Below, piece by piece: positions 33,785-38,861 of a stretch of DNA of 38,861 bases. Under the pieces are notes generated by a model. It was not told the DNA's origin. It saw only the letters and a program-made list of their open reading frames with translations, and searched no databases. Positions within the stretch are counted from its first letter, which is position 1, and the number at the start of each line of letters is the position of its first letter. The stretch covers positions 1 to 38,861 of the forward strand of contig JAIRMJ010000038.1 in assembly GCA_031258785.1 (NCBI GenBank), read 5' to 3'. The position numbers and the translations under genes were made by a program. This DNA is from Holosporales bacterium (GTDB lineage: Bacteria; Pseudomonadota; Alphaproteobacteria; RUG11792).

Positions 33785-35812
33785 ATGCGTCAAGAACTAT
33801 TAATCGAGATTTTTTCAGAGGAAATTCCCGCACAGCTGCACAGGAGGGCAATATCCGACTCAGCGGCCGTCTTCACTAGTATCCTAAAAAGCTATGGTGC
33901 TTCATTTTCTAGTGTGACGAGCTTTGTTTCACCAAGAAGAATAACATTGAGGGTGCAGCTCCTTGTGCAACGTACGAAAGACATATCCGAACAAAAGCGA
34001 GGTCCAAAAATTTCTGCTCCACAAGTGGCGATAGATGGCTTCCTAAAGTCAAACCAGAAGGAAAAGAGCGATCTTATTGAGCTGGACGGATATTACTACC
34101 TTCATGTGGAGATTGAGGGACGCGAGATCAAGACTTTAATCGGAGACATGATAGAGGACTTCATATTGAAGATGCCGTGGCCGAAGTCGATGCGGTGGTA
34201 CCTTAATGACCAGAAGACTCTTAGTGCATTCTGGATACGTCCAATTAGGTCAATCCTCTGCATATATGACGATGAGCCAATCGAGGTATACGTGGAGTCC
34301 GTTGGCATCACGACGTGCGACTATACCTATGGGCACAGGTTCCTCGCGCCTGGGAAATTAGAGATCATTGACTTTGAGGATTACTTTGAAAAACTTGCCA
34401 AGAGCTATGTAGCATTGGATTATTTCAAAAAGCGCGAGTACATCTTTAAGGAAATAACGAAATTGGCTGCTACGATGGATCTCTGCGTTGCTCAGGATGA
34501 TGACCTCCTGGATGAAGTGGCTGGGCTTGTCGAGTATCCATTTGTACACATTGGAACGATTGAAGAGAAATTCATGAAACTGCCAGATGCAGTCTTGTCC
34601 ACATCCATGAAGGTACATCAAAAGTATTTTGCTCTAATCTACCAAGATTCGGTCGTTTCGCCGTTTTTTGGGGCTGTTACCAATATCCCAAACACGGACG
34701 TCATGAGAATAGGGATGGATAGAGTCTTAAAGGCAAGATTGAGCGACGCGGCATTTTTCTATAAGGAGGACCTGGACGTTACTTTAGAGGCGTTCGCCCA
34801 AAGACTTTCGAATGTTGTATTTCATGAGAGGCTTGGATCTATAGTACAAAAGATTGACAGAATGATGTCAATCGCCAACACAAGAGATGAGCACAGGGCC
34901 ATTGCTCTATGTAAGGCCGATCTGCCAACACAGATGATTGGCGAATTTCCAGAGCTCCAAGGGGTTATGGGTGAGATATATGCAAGGCAACAAGGTGAGA
35001 CTCAGTCTGTGAGTTTAGCCATCAGAGAACACTATAAACCTACCAGTGCTTCCGATAACCTTCCTTCATCTCTGACGGGTGCGAGGATAGCATTCTTTGA
35101 TAAGGTAGACACACTTGTAGGGCTGCTGGGAGTAGGGATACACCCGACTGGCTCAAAGGATCCGTTTGCTCTCAGGAGAACGGCACTCGGGATAATAAGG
35201 ATCCTGTGTGATTTCGAAAAAGATGTGCTTTGTGGTGAGACGCTGTCGTGGTACATCATAACGCTTATAACGGCGTACTCTGACCAAGGGGTGGCTCTGG
35301 CTCCAACGACACTAGCGGATGTACAGAGGTTTGCCATAGAGAGATTGAAGACACATATGGAAGACAAATTGGGGATCGATCCCGATGTTATCGAGGCCGT
35401 AATACATTCCTACAATTCGTTAGAGTTTAATTACAAAGCTGCTATCGAGAAGGCAAATGTCCTCAGTGCACTGATTCCGACACCCGAATTCCAGATGGTG
35501 AAGGAAGCGTACAGACGTGCAAGTGGCGTCATTATTGAAAGACAGAGACTACCGCAGGATTCAGTTGCTTCTCTCGAGTTTGAGAACATCCACATGACAA
35601 ATCTGAGAAATTCAGTGATGAAACAAGAAAAGCTGCCGCAAGACTTCGATGTGTCAGTAAGAACGGCCAGGGCACTGCTTGACGCATGTGATAATGTTCT
35701 TATAAATGATGCGGATGCAGCGGTTAGGAAAAGGAATATCCTGCTACTGAATCAATTTGTGATGCTAATAGATACAAACTTCGGTGTGCTGTCGTTCCTG
35801 CGGAGTTCGTGA
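33785..35812 (+). CDS. glyS: Glycyl-tRNA synthetase beta subunit
   Basis: GlyS binds tRNA-Gly and completes the tetrameric GlyRS. It starts with the typical LLIEIFSEEIPAQL. Other conserved parts are FVSPRRITLRV, FWIRPIRSILCIYDDE, TYGHRFLAPGKLEI, EVAGLVEYPFVHIG, MKVHQKYFAL, FGAVTNIPN, RLSDAAFFYKEDL, FHERLGSIVQKIDRM, CKADLPTQMIGEFPELQGVMG, ADLxxxxx-type helices, and HPTGSKDPFALRRTALGIIRI. The C-terminal DALR-like anticodon domain follows. The 675 residues are normal for the family. GAGG lies about 10 bases upstream of the ATG. It is in an operon with glyQ. Confidence 0.97.
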   Translation: MRQELLIEIFSEEIPAQLHRRAISDSAAVFTSILKSYGASFSSVTSFVSPRRITLRVQLLVQRTKDISEQKRGPKISAPQVAIDGFLKSNQKEKSDLIELDGYYYLHVEIEGREIKTLIGDMIEDFILKMPWPKSMRWYLNDQKTLSAFWIRPIRSILCIYDDEPIEVYVESVGITTCDYTYGHRFLAPGKLEIIDFEDYFEKLAKSYVALDYFKKREYIFKEITKLAATMDLCVAQDDDLLDEVAGLVEYPFVHIGTIEEKFMKLPDAVLSTSMKVHQKYFALIYQDSVVSPFFGAVTNIPNTDVMRIGMDRVLKARLSDAAFFYKEDLDVTLEAFAQRLSNVVFHERLGSIVQKIDRMMSIANTRDEHRAIALCKADLPTQMIGEFPELQGVMGEIYARQQGETQSVSLAIREHYKPTSASDNLPSSLTGARIAFFDKVDTLVGLLGVGIHPTGSKDPFALRRTALGIIRILCDFEKDVLCGETLSWYIITLITAYSDQGVALAPTTLADVQRFAIERLKTHMEDKLGIDPDVIEAVIHSYNSLEFNYKAAIEKANVLSALIPTPEFQMVKEAYRRASGVIIERQRLPQDSVASLEFENIHMTNLRNSVMKQEKLPQDFDVSVRTARALLDACDNVLINDADAAVRKRNILLLNQFVMLIDTNFGVLSFLRSS

Positions 35813-35884
35813 CAACACCATGGCCACCTTACCGCTAAAAGGCGGGCACCGATAGTCGTTTCTCATTGATGTATGGTAGCTCCA

Positions 35885-36355
35885 TTATGATGCAGAAGCA
35901 ACCGCTCTAACGATCGCATCAGTGAATTTCTCAACAGAACCCGGAGCGTATTCTTCAGCGATTTTTGAGGAAACGCCACCAGCAGGGACTCTTTGAGCAA
36001 GGCTACCCTCAGTTGTAAGGTTAAGGTTGCCATCGTGCGATTTAAGCTGGACGACCTTGCTGGTTTCTATAGTCTTTTTGGTTTGCTCCAGCACGTCCTG
36101 GGTTGTCGCAGCGAAGTTAAGTACTATGCCTTTCATGACGCCTGTCAATTGCGCGACGTTTTCTGCCAATTGCTCGACTTTCTTATTGAGAGCTTTGTTC
36201 GACTCTATGATCTTCTCCACGGAGTCTTGCCTCGATTCTGGTGCAGCAGCAGCCGAACTGCTTGCTGCCGATTCTGCAGCTGGGTCAGCAGATACCTCAA
36301 AATCAGAAACGATAAAAGACGTTGCTATCAACAAGCTTGCATATTTTATTTTCAT
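35885..36355 (-). CDS. Small secreted Ala/Ser-rich coiled-coil protein
   Basis: The ATG at 36355 has GGGA about 7 bases upstream and starts a signal peptide (MKIKYASLLIATSFIVSDFEVSA, cleavage before DP). The mature protein of about 130 residues begins with an Ala/Ser-rich stretch (AAESAASSSAAAAPES). A predicted coiled-coil or helical segment follows (SVEKIIESNKALNKKVEQLA, NVAQLTGVMKGIV), with a less ordered end (SKIAEEYAPGSVEKFTDAIV). The frame is open 8 codons further up. It is a single gene, convergent with glyS. I recognise no family. Periplasmic or surface location is inferred from the signal peptide. Confidence 0.7.
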   Translation of the reverse strand: MKIKYASLLIATSFIVSDFEVSADPAAESAASSSAAAAPESRQDSVEKIIESNKALNKKVEQLAENVAQLTGVMKGIVLNFAATTQDVLEQTKKTIETSKVVQLKSHDGNLNLTTEGSLAQRVPAGGVSSKIAEEYAPGSVEKFTDAIVRAVASAS

Positions 36356-36411
36356 AACAATTCCCGCATCAAAATACATATGTCTACATGTTTCATTCTA
36401 TATCAAACAGG

Positions 36412-37056
36412 TTAATAGTTCGTTAATGTTTGAAGAAATTTTCTTAAGTCTGCTACAACGAGCTTATGGATATCGTGCTCTGATAGCATACCATCTAAGA
36501 TGTAAAATCTTTGTGGATTTGCACGTGCCAATTCTAAGAAGCCCTGCCTGACTTTTTCGTGGTAAATCAGCTCCATTTTTTCATATCTCGCCTCTGTGTT
36601 CTGGCCGTTTCTAAGAGATCTTGCTATCCCAATGTCCACATCAAGATCTAATAGGTATGTTCTGTCTGGCTGTCTGCCGGAGGCAAAATCGTTGTAGATG
36701 GCATTCAAGAGCAAGGTGTTCACGTTTTTTCCTACTCCTTGATAGACTATTGAGGAGTCCTGAAATCGATCGCATACAACTACTGTACCAATGTCCAGCA
36801 GCGGTTTGATCTTTTTCATCCAGTGATCTGCTCTAGAGGCGAGGTATAACAGAGATTCGGTTAGTGGCCCTATCTTCTCGGGCGTTCCAGTGACAAGAAT
36901 TTTCCTGATTTCTTCAGCGACTGGCGTTCCTCCGGGTTCTCTCGTTAGCACTGCGTCCTCCCCAGATTCTACTAGATACTCATGCAGCAGCTTTGCTTGG
37001 AGGCTCTTGCCAGTTCCTTCACCGCCTTCAAACGTGATAAACAATCCTTCCGACAC
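36412..37056 (-). CDS. tmk: Thymidylate kinase
   Basis: Tmk phosphorylates dTMP to dTDP. The P-loop is FITFEGGEGTGKSLQ, the DR(Y/H/F) region is VVVCDRFQDSSIVYQG, and REPGGTPVAEEIR is the substrate motif. The LID region reads RSLRNGQNTEARYE. The 214 residues are typical. The start is a GTG at 37056 with AAGG 7 bases upstream, two bases after the rnhA stop. It closes the three-gene operon with the zinc-ribbon gene and rnhA. Confidence 0.96.
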   Translation of the reverse strand: MSEGLFITFEGGEGTGKSLQAKLLHEYLVESGEDAVLTREPGGTPVAEEIRKILVTGTPEKIGPLTESLLYLASRADHWMKKIKPLLDIGTVVVCDRFQDSSIVYQGVGKNVNTLLLNAIYNDFASGRQPDRTYLLDLDVDIGIARSLRNGQNTEARYEKMELIYHEKVRQGFLELARANPQRFYILDGMLSEHDIHKLVVADLRKFLQTLTNY

Positions 37057-37058
37057 GC

Positions 37059-37559
37059 CTAACCTTCGATATATGAGGCAACTATAGCGTTTCGTGCTAG
37101 TGCATCAGCGTATTGGTTATACGAACAGGTCGAATGCCCCTTGACCCAAAGCCACTTGATTTGCCTTCCCTCTACTAAGGATGCCAATATTCGCCAGAGA
37201 TCTTGGTTTTTTACCGGTTGCTTTGATTTTGATTGCCAATTATTTTGAGACCACACTTTGATCCACTCGGTTATTCCATTCTTGACATATGTGCTGTCTG
37301 TATGCACCACAACTTCGGTATCGCTGGGCAGTATTCTAATAGATTCTATCGCGGCTATCAGTTCCATTCTATTGTTGGTTGTCGCTTTTTCAAAGCCAGA
37401 TATGCTGGACACTTTACCACATGAGATAAACACGCCTGCCCAGCCGCCAGGACCAGGGTTTCCAGAACACGCCCCATCTGTGTATGTATCCACCGTTCGC
37501 CCTGGTTGCAATCCGGCCAAAAATTCTTCAATACCAACAGTCTGTTGCTCTTGATTCAT
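37059..37559 (-). CDS. rnhA: Ribonuclease HI
   Basis: RNase HI cuts the RNA strand of RNA-DNA hybrids. The four carboxylates are in VDTYTDGACSGNPGPGGWA (Asp), TTNNRMELIAAIE (Glu), VVHTDSTYV (Asp) and NQYADALARNA (Asp), and the catalytic His is in WVKGHSTCSYN. The ATG at 37559 (MNQEQQTVGIEEF) has AAGGA 7 bases upstream and gives 166 residues. The frame stays open to 37691 but that part only overlaps the upstream gene. It lies 10 bases after the zinc-ribbon gene stop. Confidence 0.95.
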   Translation of the reverse strand: MNQEQQTVGIEEFLAGLQPGRTVDTYTDGACSGNPGPGGWAGVFISCGKVSSISGFEKATTNNRMELIAAIESIRILPSDTEVVVHTDSTYVKNGITEWIKVWSQNNWQSKSKQPVKNQDLWRILASLVEGRQIKWLWVKGHSTCSYNQYADALARNAIVASYIEG

Positions 37560-37569
37560 TGTGCATCCT

Positions 37570-38223
37570 TCAAAAAAGTGATACCTCCACACGTATGTCG
37601 GGAATGGCTTGCGGTAGCTGCTTTTCAGTCGAGAACGTGGTCCTTTGTCCTGGTAAGATATTTTCTTCACTAAGATCGGATTGCCAGGCAATCACCTCTG
37701 TATTGCCACTGTAGACGGCAACTTTAACGCCGGCTACTTTTGCCACCACACTATCTTCGTTCACTATAGCTCCCGTTACCAGTAGCTTATCTCCAGGCTC
37801 TATGAAATACTTTATGTCGGTCATCATGATCTTCTTGATTGTTGTTTCAGTGATGTGTCTTGCCTTGTTGACGAGATAAGCCTGAAACTTTGCTTTGTTT
37901 TGACAAATTAAACACGCAGCAATGGACACTAGTCCAGCCATTACGAGGTACCACTTAGCCTTTCCAAAGAATGATCTTTTTCTGATCCTTCTTCTGCCGC
38001 CACCGGAGGGGGCCGATAGCCTCGCGATCTTTTCTTCTTTACTTGCCATCGGCGGAGAAGGCATGTTCAACTTGTACGTCGTGCTATCAAGCCACCACTT
38101 TCTGCCGCATTTGTAGCATCTCAGCCACCATCCATAACCCAGACGGTGATCCATGCTTGGATTCTGTAGCAACGAATCACTAACTTCGTAGCAGCAATTA
38201 CAATACGGACACTTGAGATTCAT
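37570..38223 (-). CDS. Zinc-ribbon (MJ0042-type) membrane protein with DUF3426-like domain
   Basis: The 217 residues start MNLKCPYCNCCYEVSD and reach a second CxxC in WWLRCYKCGRKWWL. This is the N-terminal zinc-ribbon pair common in alpha- and betaproteobacterial proteins. A basic linker (GGGRRRIRKRSFFGKAK) precedes one membrane segment (WYLVMAGLVSIAACLIC). The periplasmic C-terminus (LLVTGAIVNEDSVVAKVAGV, LPGQRTTFSTEKQLPQA) matches the DUF3426 pattern as I know it. The ATG at 38223 is preferred to the upstream start at 38295, which would add 24 residues before the CxxC. It is the first gene of the operon with rnhA and tmk. Role unknown; such proteins are often described as zinc-ribbon envelope proteins. 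Confidence 0.8.
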   Translation of the reverse strand: MNLKCPYCNCCYEVSDSLLQNPSMDHRLGYGWWLRCYKCGRKWWLDSTTYKLNMPSPPMASKEEKIARLSAPSGGGRRRIRKRSFFGKAKWYLVMAGLVSIAACLICQNKAKFQAYLVNKARHITETTIKKIMMTDIKYFIEPGDKLLVTGAIVNEDSVVAKVAGVKVAVYSGNTEVIAWQSDLSEENILPGQRTTFSTEKQLPQAIPDIRVEVSLF

Positions 38224-38297
38224 GGTTCTGGAAAAAATACCTGCAAGACAAAGCCCAGTCCAAGCATGATACATACATGGATCAGGTCTTTTCAAGA

Positions 38298-38317
38298 AGT
38301 TTCATCTACATGAAACT
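38298..38317. other. Perfect 8-base inverted repeat upstream of the zinc-ribbon gene
   Basis: AGTTTCAT and ATGAAACT are separated by 4 bases (CTAC). No T-run follows on either strand. It lies 75 bases upstream of the zinc-ribbon gene and 24 bases downstream of the truncated repeat-protein gene, so it could be an operator or a transcript end. Confidence 0.4.
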
Positions 38318-38340
38318 CGGACAGGCCATTGTACTGTCAC

Positions 38341-38611
38341 CTACGTAGTTGACCACGTGATCAAGCCTCCAATTGCAGTTTCAAAATCGCTCTTAGTCTG
38401 CCATCTGGAGGCATCATAGTCTGATAGGTCGGAAGAGGTGAGGTAGTGGGCTAACATCCGATATGAAAAACTAGAACCACTGCAATAAGCTACATAGTAT
38501 GTGCCATCTATAGTCTGGATAGGAATATAGTTTGGGATGGAAATGGAGGTTGAGGTACTATATATAGTAAAGTTACTACTAGTATTACCCCTGCTATATA
38601 TCTCGTACTGT
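38341..38611 (-). pseudogene. 3' remnant of an exported repeat protein, interrupted by an insertion sequence
   Basis: The minus strand is open for 90 codons to a TAG at 38343-38341. It reads QYEIYSRGNTSSNFTIYS, then IQTIDGTYYVAYCSG, then YLTSSDLSDYDASRWQTKSD and ends ITWSTT. It is a close paralogue of the left-edge gene (see the repeat). Its 'DYDASRW...SD' segment also matches 'DYNPSNWKVWSD' in the first module of that gene. Upstream of 38612 the reading frame enters unrelated sequence and meets a stop at 38643-38641. The gene has therefore lost its 5' part to the insertion. Confidence 0.8.
38487..38611. repeat. Long repeat, right copy (matches 35-159)
   Basis: Same 125-base segment as 35-159, same orientation, about 92 percent identical by eye. 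It ends abruptly at 38611 where the IS-like sequence begins. Confidence 0.85.
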
Positions 38612-38861
38612 GGATCTCCTGCAAAAGATATACATAGCCCCTAAATTGTGGTAATTAGGTATAGCGAATCAATGCTGTTATGAATGGATTACCCTATGAT
38701 CAAGTACCAATTGGTAAGGAAACACAGAGATAAGTTTCAGAAGCTCTTTGGTCTCAGCGTCTCCAACTTTGAGCTAATACTCAAAGAGATGATCATACTA
38801 TGGGAGGATGAGGTTGTAGCAAACTATAAGGGTATTGGGAGAAGTACAAAGTTAGAGTTAG
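38612..38861 (+). mobile_element. IS5-like insertion sequence, left end only
   Basis: Homology to the repeat-protein gene stops after 38611, and new sequence begins GGATCTCCTGCAAAAGATA, which resembles a terminal inverted repeat of IS5-group elements. About 70 bases later a transposase-like frame begins and runs off the window. The right end, the second inverted repeat and the target duplication are outside the window, so the element limits cannot be confirmed. Confidence 0.55.
38684..38861 (+). CDS. IS5-family-like transposase, N-terminal part (partial)
   Basis: The frame is open from an ATG at 38684 (an in-frame stop precedes it at 38681) to the window edge, 59 codons. It reads MDYPMIKYQLVRKHRDKFQ, then KLFGLSVSNFELILKEM, LWEDE and GIGRSTKLEL. 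This matches the N-terminal helical region of IS5-family DDE transposases, which typically read 'F..LtGls...F..ll..v...we' followed by 'r....gR..kL'. A second ATG lies four codons in. The catalytic domain is outside the window. Confidence 0.6.
   Translation, partial: MDYPMIKYQLVRKHRDKFQKLFGLSVSNFELILKEMIILWEDEVVANYKGIGRSTKLEL

Noticed and set aside
37560-37691. 44-residue upstream extension of RNase HI
   Set aside because: It only overlaps the end of the zinc-ribbon gene; the ATG at 37559 has a good ribosome binding site and fits the family length.
1-38861. CRISPR array, rRNA genes, riboswitch
   Set aside because: I saw no regularly spaced short repeats, no rRNA sequence and no recognisable riboswitch fold in the leaders.

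Overview
The window looks like a chromosome segment from a reduced-genome, probably host-associated alphaproteobacterium, with a Rickettsiales/Holosporales flavour. The housekeeping proteins (ValRS, FabI, GlyQ/GlyS, MutS, IspH, TilS, RmuC, RNase HI) read as alphaproteobacterial, and several secreted proteins match no family I recognise. Enolase and pyruvate kinase are both present, which argues against Rickettsiaceae (no glycolysis) and for a Holosporales-like lineage. KdsB implies Kdo-containing LPS. The lineage is an inference from protein content only.

Layout. (1) 1-1184, minus: an exported, internally repeated Tyr/Ser/Thr-rich surface-type protein, cut by the left edge. (2) 1399-6705, plus: a DegP/HtrA protease and Mfd. 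(3) 6685-10321, minus: a Ser/Asp-rich secreted protein, dapD with a replaced active-site residue, and two tandem paralogous exported proteins of beta-solenoid appearance. (4) 10571-12585, minus: fabI and eno. (5) 12646-13148: a gene-free region with three clustered DnaA boxes and a parS-like palindrome, my candidate replication origin or centromere. Genes on its two sides point away from it for several kb. (6) 13163-20766, plus: rpsU, valS, rmuC, an MFS transporter, map, pyk. (7) 20997-24775, minus: a phage-like cassette of two large unknown proteins and a SleB-type cell-wall hydrolase joined by ATGA overlaps, then a gene with a frameshifted 5' end. (8) 25335-29519, minus: mutS, ispH, kdsB. 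(9) 29564-30154, plus: an orphan prepilin-like protein. (10) 30188-32664, minus: tRNA(CAU), xseA, tilS; TilS is the enzyme that modifies tRNA-Ile(CAU). (11) 32883-35812, plus: glyQ, glyS. (12) 35885-38223, minus: a small secreted coiled-coil protein and a zinc-ribbon membrane protein-rnhA-tmk operon. (13) 38341-38861: the 3' remnant of a paralogue of the left-edge gene, interrupted by an IS5-like element that runs off the right edge.

Functionally the window is mostly core information processing (translation, repair, replication, envelope quality control). Its accessory content is exported repeat proteins, a phage-like lysis/tail-type cassette and an insertion sequence. The most interesting items are the DnaA-box/parS intergenic region, the modular exported protein family at both edges, the DapD active-site change, and the phage-like cassette of unrecognised proteins. 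All statements rest on reading the sequence; no database search was run.
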